This document shows positions 16,785-24,423 of a DNA stretch of 64,000 nt, in pieces. The stretch lies in contig NZ_VULO01000007.1 in assembly GCF_009696615.1 (NCBI RefSeq), positions 1-64,000 of the forward strand, written 5' to 3'. The DNA comes from Scrofimicrobium canadense (GTDB lineage Bacteria > Actinomycetota > Actinomycetes > Actinomycetales > Actinomycetaceae). Each line of letters begins with the position of its first letter. The stretch's first letter is position 1. Under the pieces are notes generated by a model, which did no database searches, had not been told where the DNA came from, and saw only the letters and a program-made list of their open reading frames with translations. The translations under genes were made by a program, and so were the position numbers.

Positions 16785-17818
16785 GTACTGTCACTGCTAC
16801 GAAGCCTGCTAGCGCGGCCATGCGTTGGTTCTCTTCAGTCGTGCGATCACGCGAATTCGCTATTGTCCTAGCGTTCTTACTGCTGGTTCTTGCAACAACT
16901 CTTAAGAATCCACGATTCATCTTTAGCCCCGACGGTTGGCGAGACCTACTGGTCACACCGTCCATGCTGCTAGTTGTGGCAATCGGTCAAGCAGTGGTCA
17001 TCATTAGCCGAAATGTCGATCTTTCGGTCGGTTCCGTCATGGGCCTTACTGCCTACTGCATCGGAAGCATTTTTATCGCTGTTCCTGAGATGCCAGTGAT
17101 TCTGGGATTTGTTATTGGAATTGCTTTCGGTACGCTATTGGGCTGTGTCAACGGTGCTTTAGTGGCGTTTGGAAGAGTGCCTGGCATGGTGATCACCTTG
17201 GGAACGCTGTACGTATTCCGAGGAATAAACGTGATGTGGACTGGAAGCAACCGAATCAATGCTTCTGAGCTACCTAAAGGACTGCTAAACCTTGGAACTG
17301 AATCAATATTGACCATTCCGATTCTTACCATTATTGCCGTTGCTATTTTGCTGATAGTGGCTTGGTACATGGCCAACACAAGGGGAGGACGAGAATACTA
17401 TGCTGTGGGCTCCGATCCTGTTGCTGCAGAACTTTATGGATTGCCGTCCGTAAAACGAGTATTCCTATCTTTTGTGATTTCTGGAGCAATGGCCGGACTT
17501 GCTGGAGTCATCTTTGCAGCTCGGTATGGAACTATCGATTCTCAAGTTGGATCCGGCTTTGAACTTCAAGCTGTTGGTGCTGCCGTTATCGGCGGAGTTG
17601 CGATTGTGGGTGGATCTGGAACAGTGATTGGTGCTGCATTTGGCGCGATCCTACTCACCACAATCAGCCGCTCACTTCCTGTGCTTGGTATTCCGGACTT
17701 TTGGCAGCAAGCGGTGGTAGGCGCCCTCATAGTAGGTGCGATCGTCCTGGACCGAATACTTGCACTCAGACAGTCACAGCGCCTGGTAGCGCAGCGATTT
17801 GCAGAGGAAAAAGCATGA
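16781..17818 (+). CDS. rhamnose-type ABC importer permease 1
   Basis: A CUT2 permease of 345 residues with about ten hydrophobic segments. It has the family block SRNVDLSVGSVMGLTAYCIG near residue 74 and, late in the chain, the segment GAAVIGGVAIVGGSGTVIGA. It is translationally coupled on both sides by ATGA overlaps, and the next gene is a second permease, so the membrane part is a heterodimer, as in RhaP/RhaQ of Rhizobium. Confidence 0.87.
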   Translation: MSTVTATKPASAAMRWFSSVVRSREFAIVLAFLLLVLATTLKNPRFIFSPDGWRDLLVTPSMLLVVAIGQAVVIISRNVDLSVGSVMGLTAYCIGSIFIAVPEMPVILGFVIGIAFGTLLGCVNGALVAFGRVPGMVITLGTLYVFRGINVMWTGSNRINASELPKGLLNLGTESILTIPILTIIAVAILLIVAWYMANTRGGREYYAVGSDPVAAELYGLPSVKRVFLSFVISGAMAGLAGVIFAARYGTIDSQVGSGFELQAVGAAVIGGVAIVGGSGTVIGAAFGAILLTTISRSLPVLGIPDFWQQAVVGALIVGAIVLDRILALRQSQRLVAQRFAEEKA

Positions 17819-18861
17819 GCGTAGAAACAATGAAAAGAATCCAGCAAGAAGAGTATTTGGAGTATGGCACTCCCGGATGGAAGCGTCTCATCCTCAGACG
17901 TGAAGCAATCATCTTCGCACTTCTAGTCTTGGTCATTATCGCTGCAATCATCACAACGCCAGCATTTGCATCAACGAAGACCGTCACCTACCTGCTTCTC
18001 GATACGGCCGCGATCATGATGATGGCCTTCCCGATGACACTGGTGATGATCACGGGGGACATTGATCTGTCAGTGGGATCTATGGTGGGACTAAGCTCCG
18101 CGACCCTGGGGCTACTACTGGTCAATGGGATGCCGTTTATCGTTGCTGGCCTTGCGGCGCTCTGTGTTGGTGTGCTTGGGGGGCTATTCAACGGACTGCT
18201 GGTCACTCGTGTGGGTTTACCTGCGCTTGCGGTAACAATCGGTACGATGGCGCTCTATCGCGGGATCGGCAAGGGGATGTTGGGGACCTTGGCCGTGACA
18301 GAGTTCCCCAAAGAGTGGACTGACCTAGCGAAGGCAACAATAGGTAGCACCGGCATTCCTGTGGTTGTGATTGTGTTACTTGTCATGATGGCGATCTTCA
18401 TCGTCCTGCTTCATTTCACATCATTTGGTCGAGGCGTATATGCAATCGGATTATCAAAAGAAGCGGCCTTGTTTTCAGGGGTGAGAGTTGAGAGGACGCG
18501 TCTGATTCTCTTTGTTATCTCGGGTTTCATTGCAGCGTTGGCTGGTATCTATTTCACCTTGCGATACACCAGTGCCAGGGCTGATACGGGGACTGGACTG
18601 GAACTGCAAGTCATTGCGGCCGTTGTATTGGGAGGAGTGTCGGTCTTCGGTGGTGTGGGAGCGATCGCAGGATCGGTTGCCGGTGTCCTTCTGATCGGTG
18701 TTTTAGCGCAAACTCTGAGGCTGCACTCCATCACCTCGGACGTCATCAGTATTGTCACAGGCGTCCTTCTGATCTTGTCAGTGACGGTGGGGAGCCTGGC
18801 CCTGTGGGTTCAAAAGAAGAGATCACAGACAAAAGCTCGCGCGGAAGCAGCAAAGGGATAA
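17815..18861 (+). CDS. rhamnose-type ABC importer permease 2
   Basis: The second CUT2 permease, 348 residues, starting MSVETMKRIQQEEYLEYGTP. The ATG at 17815 overlaps the previous stop (ATGA); the open frame continues upstream inside the other permease and is not used. It has the conserved ITGDIDLSVGSMVGLSSATL block and IAAVVLGGVSVFGGVGAIAG. Homologous to, but clearly diverged from, permease 1. A stable hairpin follows before the binding-protein gene. Confidence 0.87.
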   Translation: MSVETMKRIQQEEYLEYGTPGWKRLILRREAIIFALLVLVIIAAIITTPAFASTKTVTYLLLDTAAIMMMAFPMTLVMITGDIDLSVGSMVGLSSATLGLLLVNGMPFIVAGLAALCVGVLGGLFNGLLVTRVGLPALAVTIGTMALYRGIGKGMLGTLAVTEFPKEWTDLAKATIGSTGIPVVVIVLLVMMAIFIVLLHFTSFGRGVYAIGLSKEAALFSGVRVERTRLILFVISGFIAALAGIYFTLRYTSARADTGTGLELQVIAAVVLGGVSVFGGVGAIAGSVAGVLLIGVLAQTLRLHSITSDVISIVTGVLLILSVTVGSLALWVQKKRSQTKARAEAAKG

Positions 18862-18873
18862 GAAAAGGCTTTG

Positions 18874-18902
18874 CGTAGTTCCACAACTGTCGTGGAACTA
18901 CG
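18874..18902 (+). terminator. hairpin between permease and binding-protein genes
   Basis: A perfect 11-bp stem (CGTAGTTCCAC paired with GTGGAACTACG) with a 7-base loop. No U-run follows, so an mRNA-stability or partial-termination element is more likely than a full terminator. Confidence 0.5.
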
Positions 18903-18929
18903 TAGGGAAACTATAGAAAGGAACCAGTA

Positions 18930-20006
18930 ATGAGGCTAGGAACTAAACGTCTTGCAGCGGTTATTGCCAGTGCAACATTGTCGATTGCGGCATTGGCTGG
19001 CTGCTCAAGTAGCGATAAAGCAGCTGAAAGTGGGACCTCCGGGGGTTCGACTAATGAAGAACCGGCCGGCGGTGATGAGGCCAAAGGGAGTGGAAATAAT
19101 TCCATCACATTCTTGCCTAAGAACTTGGGCAATCCCTATTTTGATGCAAGCTATAAAGGCATCCAGGCAGCTGCAGAATCATTTGGGGCCAGTACGGAAG
19201 AAGTAGGCCCGGCAGAAGCGACTGCTGATTCTCAAGTTAGCTACATCAACACTGCAACTCAGCAGGGTGTTGGCTCTCTTATCGTGTCGGCAAATGACAA
19301 GGCGGCAATCTGTGATGCTTTGGTTGAGGCCAAAGATGCTGGTGTAAAGGTTGTCACCTTCGACTCTGACACTAATCCAGAATGTCGAGATATTTTCATT
19401 AGCCAAGCGGATGCAGAAGGCATTGCCAAAGCGCAAATCGATATCGTCTCTGAAGAAATTGGCGATACTGGACAGATCGCAATACTTTCTGCAGCTGCTA
19501 ACGCGACAAACCAAAATGAGTGGATCGAGCTCATGAAAAAGGAACTCGAAGCAAACCATCCAAATATTGAGTTGGTGGAAGTAGTCTACGGTGACGATGA
19601 CGACCAGACCTCTTTCGACAAGACGGCAGGCCTTCTGCAGACCTACCCAGAGCTGAAGGGAATCGTCTCTCCTACGACGGTAGGAATCGCGGCGGCTGCA
19701 CGCTACCTATCGACGTCGGAATACAAGGGCAAAGTTGCTTTGACTGGACTGGGAACGCCTAACCAAATGCGCGACTACGTCGAAGACGGTACAGTCATCG
19801 AGTTCGCTCTATGGAATCCAGAAGAACTCGGATACTTGGCCGCATTTGCTGCGGACGCCCTTATGAACGGCAGTATTACCGGTGCTGAGGGAGATACTTT
19901 CTCAGCTGGTGATCTAGGAGACTACGAAGTCGGTAAAGACGGAGTTGTTCTCTTGGGTGATCCCTACCGCTTCAATAAAGACAATATCGGAGACTTCGAC
20001 TTCTAA
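18930..20006 (+). CDS. rhamnose-type sugar-binding lipoprotein
   Basis: A 358-residue type I periplasmic-binding protein anchored as a lipoprotein: the signal peptide ends in the lipobox LAGCSS (Cys about residue 25), followed by a low-complexity Ser/Gly/Glu linker to about residue 52. The domain starts SITFLPKNLGNPYFDASYKG, similar to RhaS and autoinducer-2/sugar-binding proteins. GAAAGGA precedes the ATG at 18930. It is the only gene of the operon flanked by strong hairpins on both sides, which suggests that its segment of the mRNA is kept at higher level, as expected for the binding protein. Ligand L-rhamnose is inferred from context. Confidence 0.87.
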   Translation: MRLGTKRLAAVIASATLSIAALAGCSSSDKAAESGTSGGSTNEEPAGGDEAKGSGNNSITFLPKNLGNPYFDASYKGIQAAAESFGASTEEVGPAEATADSQVSYINTATQQGVGSLIVSANDKAAICDALVEAKDAGVKVVTFDSDTNPECRDIFISQADAEGIAKAQIDIVSEEIGDTGQIAILSAAANATNQNEWIELMKKELEANHPNIELVEVVYGDDDDQTSFDKTAGLLQTYPELKGIVSPTTVGIAAAARYLSTSEYKGKVALTGLGTPNQMRDYVEDGTVIEFALWNPEELGYLAAFAADALMNGSITGAEGDTFSAGDLGDYEVGKDGVVLLGDPYRFNKDNIGDFDF

Positions 20007-20020
20007 GCCGAAGTAGTCTT

Positions 20021-20051
20021 GGGACCCAATTGATGTATTCAATTGGGTCCC
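20021..20051 (+). terminator. hairpin after the binding-protein gene
   Basis: A perfect 13-bp stem: GGGACCCAATTGA (20021-20033) and TCAATTGGGTCCC (20039-20051) with a 5-base loop. No U-run follows, and the isomerase gene starts 45 bases on, so partial termination or 3' protection of the upstream message is the likely role. Confidence 0.55.
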
Positions 20052-20095
20052 TCAATCTGAAGATTTTTCGCAATACACTCTAGGAAGAAAGAGCA

Positions 20096-21262
20096 ATGAC
20101 CACCTTCTCCGAAATAACCGATCAGCTGGCCGTACAAGCCATTGAACTTCCATCGTGGGCTTTCGGGAACTCGGGAACCCGTTTCAAAGTATTTGGCTCT
20201 CCTGGGTCTCCGCGCAGTGTCGAAGAAAAACTTGCCGATGCAGCCCAGGTAAACAAGTACACGGGTCTGGCCCCAGTGGTCGCACTCCATATTCCTTGGG
20301 ACAAGCACGAGGACTATGCAGCATTGCGCCGTTACGCTGAGGATCTAGGCATCAAGCTCGGCACGGTGAACTCGAATACCTTCCAGGATGACATTTATAA
20401 GTATGGAAGCCTCACCAATGTGGATCCGGCGATTCGGCAACGCGCTATCGACCACCACCTCGAATGTATCGACATTATGCGGGAAACCGGATCGACAGAT
20501 CTTAAGATTTGGTTGGCAGATGGCACTAACTATCCGGGCCAAGGAAGCATCCGGGGGCGCCAAGATCGTTTAGCGGAGTCACTTCAAGTAATTTATGACG
20601 CCCTTGACGAGAACCAGCGTCTAGTCCTGGAATACAAGTTCTTTGAGCCAGCGTTCTACCACACCGACGTGCCGGACTGGGGAACGTCCTACGTTCAGGT
20701 GGCAGCCCTTGGTGACAAGGCAATGGTGTGTTTGGATACCGGGCACCATGCGCCTGGGACAAATATTGAGTTTATCGTCATGCAATTGCTGAGACTCGGC
20801 AAACTAGGGGCATTCGATTTCAACTCTCGCTTTTATGCAGATGATGATTTGATTGTCGGTGCCGCGGATCCTTTCCAGCTCTTCCGTATTCTTTGTGAAG
20901 TGATCGCTGGGGGAGGCTACGGTCCCGACTCGGGAGTGGCCTTCATGCTTGATCAATGCCATAACATCGAAGACAAGATTCCAGGCCAGATTCGCTCGGT
21001 TCTCAATGTTCAAGAACAGACGGCCAAAGCACTGATGGTAGATCGTGAAGCATTGGCCCAGGCAGAAGTTGAGGGTGACGTCCTGGGGGCGAATGCGATC
21101 CTCATGGACGCTTTCAATACTGATGTGCGCGCTGACCTTGCTGCATGGCGAGAAAGTCGAGGCCTACCTGCAGATCCCATGGCTGCATTCCTTGAATCGG
21201 GATACTTGGCAAAGATTGCGGAGGAGCGCAAAGGCGGCAAGCAACTGAGCTGGGGGGCCTGA
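20096..21262 (+). CDS. rhaI: L-rhamnose isomerase (RhaI type)
   Basis: A 388-residue TIM-barrel isomerase of the type described in Pseudomonas stutzeri and Rhizobium, converting L-rhamnose to L-rhamnulose with a divalent metal. Recognised features are PSWAFGNSGTRFKVFGSPG near the N-terminus, KIWLADGTNYPGQGSIRGR at about 142, the metal-site region LVLEYKFFEPAFYHTDVPDW, and LDTGHHAPGTNIEF. It is distinct from the E. coli RhaA sequence family. Its stop TGA shares a base with the ATG of the mutarotase gene. Confidence 0.9.
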   Translation: MTTFSEITDQLAVQAIELPSWAFGNSGTRFKVFGSPGSPRSVEEKLADAAQVNKYTGLAPVVALHIPWDKHEDYAALRRYAEDLGIKLGTVNSNTFQDDIYKYGSLTNVDPAIRQRAIDHHLECIDIMRETGSTDLKIWLADGTNYPGQGSIRGRQDRLAESLQVIYDALDENQRLVLEYKFFEPAFYHTDVPDWGTSYVQVAALGDKAMVCLDTGHHAPGTNIEFIVMQLLRLGKLGAFDFNSRFYADDDLIVGAADPFQLFRILCEVIAGGGYGPDSGVAFMLDQCHNIEDKIPGQIRSVLNVQEQTAKALMVDREALAQAEVEGDVLGANAILMDAFNTDVRADLAAWRESRGLPADPMAAFLESGYLAKIAEERKGGKQLSWGA

Positions 21263-21594
21263 TGCGGCGTTACTGCCTTGTCGGCCAAGTGGATCCGCAG
21301 CGCATTGATGTCTATAAGAAGGCACATGAGGCTGTCTGGCCTGAACTGTTGCGCACACTCAAAGAATCTGGGTGGCGCAACTATTCACTCTTCTTGTCAC
21401 CTGACGGAATGCTGATTGGATACGTCGAGTCCGAAGACCTCGATGAAGCACAAGCGAAAGTGGCTGCAACCGAAATAAACACCAAGTGGCAAAAAGAGAT
21501 GTCGAAACTCTTCGCAACTGAAGGAGCGCCGGATGAGGCGTGGCGAAGGCTGGAACTGGTATTCAATCTTGAGGATCAGCTAGCGGCTCTCTAA
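21262..21594 (+). CDS. rhaM: L-rhamnose mutarotase
   Basis: A 110-residue dimeric ferredoxin-like-fold protein, close to the 104-residue family norm, starting MRRYCLVGQVDPQRIDVYKK. The conserved AHEAVWPELLRTLKESGWRN block and GYVES are visible. The enzyme interconverts alpha and beta anomers of L-rhamnose so that isomerase is supplied with the right one. It is translated directly after the isomerase with a one-base overlap. A palindromic repeat follows, so the first transcription unit may end here. Confidence 0.92.
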   Translation: MRRYCLVGQVDPQRIDVYKKAHEAVWPELLRTLKESGWRNYSLFLSPDGMLIGYVESEDLDEAQAKVAATEINTKWQKEMSKLFATEGAPDEAWRRLELVFNLEDQLAAL

Positions 21595-21605
21595 CCCTGA
21601 CCGCA

Positions 21606-21675
21606 CATTACAGAGTCATAATACCTAATCACGTGCAAAAATTCGTACTTGGTTTAGTTTTATGACTCTGTAATG
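21606..21675 (-). repeat. palindromic intergenic repeat, copy 2
   Basis: A 70-bp element with perfect 16-bp inverted ends: CATTACAGAGTCATAA (from 21606) and TTATGACTCTGTAATG (to 21675). Read on the minus strand, its interior carries AAACCAAG and TTTTTGC at the same positions as copy 3. Length is identical to copy 3 (70 bp). It lies between the mutarotase and kinase genes and could act as a terminator hairpin. Confidence 0.75.
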
Positions 21676-21684
21676 AGTTGTGGG

Positions 21685-21704
21685 GGTACTGTCCAGACAG
21701 TACC
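21685..21704. promoter_or_regulatory. perfect palindrome upstream of the rhamnulokinase gene
   Basis: GGTACTGTCCAGACAGTACC is a 9-bp inverted repeat with a 2-base centre, followed by CTTTGATATAC. TATACT at 21710-21715 could be a -10, which would put this palindrome over the -35 region as an operator. A short terminator hairpin is the alternative. Confidence 0.45.
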
Positions 21705-21772
21705 TTTGATATACTTATGATCAGCATTCGATTTACTTTCAAATTTGGCGCAGGGGCCAAAGGAGCGTGAGG

Positions 21773-23269
21773 ATGACTGAAGGAATGCAAGGTGCGTACG
21801 CCGCTGCTGACTTGGGGGCCTCCAGCGGCAGAGTAATTGTGGGTCGTCTCAGCGAAGGCCGTATGGTTCTCACAGACATCAATCGTTTTGATAATGGGCC
21901 AATCGAGCATTCCGATGGGATTCACTGGGATGCAACGCGACTGTTCAGTGAGGTGCAAAGAGGTTTCAATCGTGCAATCGAAGAAACTGAGGGAGCGCTT
22001 AAGTCTGTAGGTATCGACACCTGGGGCGTTGACTATGGGCGCCTCGATGGTGACGGTGAGTTACTAGAGCAGCCATTTCACTATCGGGATTCCAGAACAG
22101 ACAGTGCGGTAGAGGCATATTTCAAGGTGATGCCCTCGCAAAAACTCTATGAACTCACAGGTCTGCAAGTCCAACAGTTCAACACTGTGTTCCAACTGGT
22201 GGGAGCCAGCGGCGACCCTCTGTGGAATGACACAGAGACGATACTTTTCACCCCAGACTTGTTTTCTTACTGGCTCACCGGACGAAAGGTCGCTGAGGTT
22301 ACTATTGCCTCAACCTCAGGGTTACTTGATCCCACGACGCGCTCGTGGTCACTCGAAGTGGTCCAGACTCTCGAAGAAGACTTCTCTATTCCAGCTGGGC
22401 GGATTCTTCCCGAATTAGTTGAGCCGGGCACAGTTGTGGCCGACAGTACGCCGGGAGTCCTCGACAAAGAAGTGAAAGTTGTTGCTGTTGGCGGGCATGA
22501 CACAGCTTCGGCAGTGGTGGCAGTTCCAGCTAGTACGCCAAATTTTGCTTTTATTTCCTCGGGAACATGGTCCCTGGTAGGAATGGAACTGGATCACCCA
22601 GTTCTTACGGAGGGGAGTCGGCAAGCAAATCTCACTAACGAGTTGGGGGCGGATGGCACCGTCCGCTACTTGCAGAACATCATGGGGATGTGGGTCTTTA
22701 ATGAGTGTCGCCGGGTGTGGAAAGAGCAAGGACGCGAAAAGACGCTTCCTGAACTCGATGCCGCCGCGGAGGTACTTCCAGCTTTACAGTATGTCGTCGA
22801 TATCAACGATCCAAGACTATTCCCTGTATGCGACATGCCAACACGTCTACGGCAGATTGCTGCTGAAACCGGGCAAAATCTTCCAGATGACCAGGGCGTC
22901 ATTACACGCTGCATCATGGACTCTCTAGCTTTGGCATACCGCAGAGCTATTCGCCAAGAAGAAATGCTGGCCGGACGCAAAGTGGAAGTTCTCCACATTG
23001 TCGGGGGCGGATGCAAAAACAAGCTGCTGTGCCAACTTGCTGCTGAGGCCACCGGTTTGCCTGTAGTTGCAGGGCCCACCGAAGGAACCGCATTGGGCAA
23101 TCTGTTGATCCAAGCCCGCGCATGTGGCGATATTGTGGGTGGTCTAGATGCCCTCCGCGAGGTATCAAGAAATTCGGTAGAGACAATCAACTATCAACCT
23201 GGAACCCTCCCTATCCCCGCAGCGCGCTGGGATGAGGCAGAAAAGACAATTCAAGAGAGGCATCAATGA
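21773..23269 (+). CDS. rhaB: rhamnulokinase
   Basis: An FGGY-family sugar kinase of 498 residues. The N-terminal phosphate site is AAADLGASSGRVIVGRLSEG, the substrate-side block is GIDTWGVDYGRLDGDGELL, and the C-terminal ATP site has VLHIVGGGCKNKLLCQLAAE and GPTEGTALGNLL. It phosphorylates L-rhamnulose to L-rhamnulose 1-phosphate. The ATG at 21773 is chosen because AAGGAG lies seven bases upstream; a GTG six bases earlier is in frame. It overlaps the next gene by ATGA. Confidence 0.92.
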   Translation: MTEGMQGAYAAADLGASSGRVIVGRLSEGRMVLTDINRFDNGPIEHSDGIHWDATRLFSEVQRGFNRAIEETEGALKSVGIDTWGVDYGRLDGDGELLEQPFHYRDSRTDSAVEAYFKVMPSQKLYELTGLQVQQFNTVFQLVGASGDPLWNDTETILFTPDLFSYWLTGRKVAEVTIASTSGLLDPTTRSWSLEVVQTLEEDFSIPAGRILPELVEPGTVVADSTPGVLDKEVKVVAVGGHDTASAVVAVPASTPNFAFISSGTWSLVGMELDHPVLTEGSRQANLTNELGADGTVRYLQNIMGMWVFNECRRVWKEQGREKTLPELDAAAEVLPALQYVVDINDPRLFPVCDMPTRLRQIAAETGQNLPDDQGVITRCIMDSLALAYRRAIRQEEMLAGRKVEVLHIVGGGCKNKLLCQLAAEATGLPVVAGPTEGTALGNLLIQARACGDIVGGLDALREVSRNSVETINYQPGTLPIPAARWDEAEKTIQERHQ

Positions 23270-24423
23270 CAATCCCCGTGACAAACACCCACGTTCACTT
23301 CCCCCCGAACTTTTCGGCCTACGAGACAGTGGATGAGGCAGTCCAGGCTGCTGTGAGTCAAAATGTTGCTGCGATGGGAATCTCGAATTTTTACGACCAA
23401 AGTGTCTACCGTGCTTTCACCGAAGCAGCTAAGGGTGCGGGTATCGTGCCGCTGTACGGCCTAGAGTTCATCACTCTTGACCCTGCATTGGAAGCACAAG
23501 GAATCCGTGTCAATGATCCGGCAAACCCAGGACGCATGTATCTGTGCGGTAAAGGGATTAGCCCATTCAAAGAAAAAACGGTTGAAGCGGCGCACATAGC
23601 TGAATCTATCCGCACAGGAAACGACGCACGGTCTGCCGCTCAAGTTCAGCAACTTGCCGCATGGTTCACCGAATGTGGCATCGACAATGAGTTGAGTGTC
23701 GAATCAATCGCACAGGCAGTCGCTCAGCGCGCCGGTGTTCCCGTGGAATGGGTGTCGCTTCAAGAGCGTCACATTGCACGCGCCTGCGAAGAGTCTCTTT
23801 CCCATCTCCGTGAAGAGGATAAGCGCGTAGCCCTTGCAAAGCTGTATGGACAGCCATCGACTGTGGATGTGAATGATCCAGTGGCACTGCAGGGAGAAAT
23901 TCGTTCGCGGCTGTTGAAGGCTGGCACCCCAGGCTTTGCCCCCGAAGTGCCGTTGAGCTTCGAGCAGGCTTACGCGTATATCGTGGCCATGGATGGAATT
24001 CCGGTATATCCGACGTTGGCTGATGGGGTAAGCCCAGTGTGTGAATTTGAAGCCGATCCAGACCAACTGGCTAGAGAACTGCTCAAACGCGGCATTTATG
24101 CCGCCGAACTTATTCCTATTCGCAACCACGTCGCTGTTGTTGATGAGTATGTGAAAGCCTTCACCGATGCTGGGCTGATCGTCATGGCGGGCACCGAACA
24201 CAACACTGTCGACAAGATCGCGTTGGACCCGGCGTGCGTTGATGGTCCTACATCGGACTATGCCAAGCAAGCCTTCTGGGAGGCTTCCTGTGTAATAGCA
24301 GCCCATCAAGCATTGGTACAACAGGGTAAGCCCGGTTTTGTGGACGAGGGAGGAAACCGCACTGACGTCGGCAAAGAAGATTTGATTGCGTATGGTGAGG
24401 CACTGATAGAGGGGGAAGAGTAA
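23266..24423 (+). CDS. PHP-domain protein in the rhamnose operon
   Basis: A 385-residue protein with a PHP-like metal site: TNTHVHFPPNF at the N-terminus gives His-x-His, and MAGTEHNTVDKIAL near residue 307 gives a later His. PHP proteins are metal-dependent phosphoesterases or related hydrolases (known family); the specific reaction is unknown. About 200 residues in the middle (ERHIARACEESLSHLREEDK and onward) are helical and not assignable by eye. It is coupled to the kinase and to the aldolase fusion by single-codon overlaps, so it should act on a phosphorylated or lactonised pathway intermediate. Such a protein is not part of the textbook rhamnose route. Confidence 0.65.
   Translation: MTIPVTNTHVHFPPNFSAYETVDEAVQAAVSQNVAAMGISNFYDQSVYRAFTEAAKGAGIVPLYGLEFITLDPALEAQGIRVNDPANPGRMYLCGKGISPFKEKTVEAAHIAESIRTGNDARSAAQVQQLAAWFTECGIDNELSVESIAQAVAQRAGVPVEWVSLQERHIARACEESLSHLREEDKRVALAKLYGQPSTVDVNDPVALQGEIRSRLLKAGTPGFAPEVPLSFEQAYAYIVAMDGIPVYPTLADGVSPVCEFEADPDQLARELLKRGIYAAELIPIRNHVAVVDEYVKAFTDAGLIVMAGTEHNTVDKIALDPACVDGPTSDYAKQAFWEASCVIAAHQALVQQGKPGFVDEGGNRTDVGKEDLIAYGEALIEGEE

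Noticed and set aside
22666-23190. 174-codon minus-strand frame inside the rhamnulokinase gene
   Set aside because: Antisense shadow rich in Arg, Ser and Thr; the plus-strand kinase motifs are complete.
23704-24321. 205-codon open frame on the minus strand inside the PHP gene
   Set aside because: It lies wholly antisense to a gene with clear motifs and overlapping-codon coupling; its translation shows no domain.
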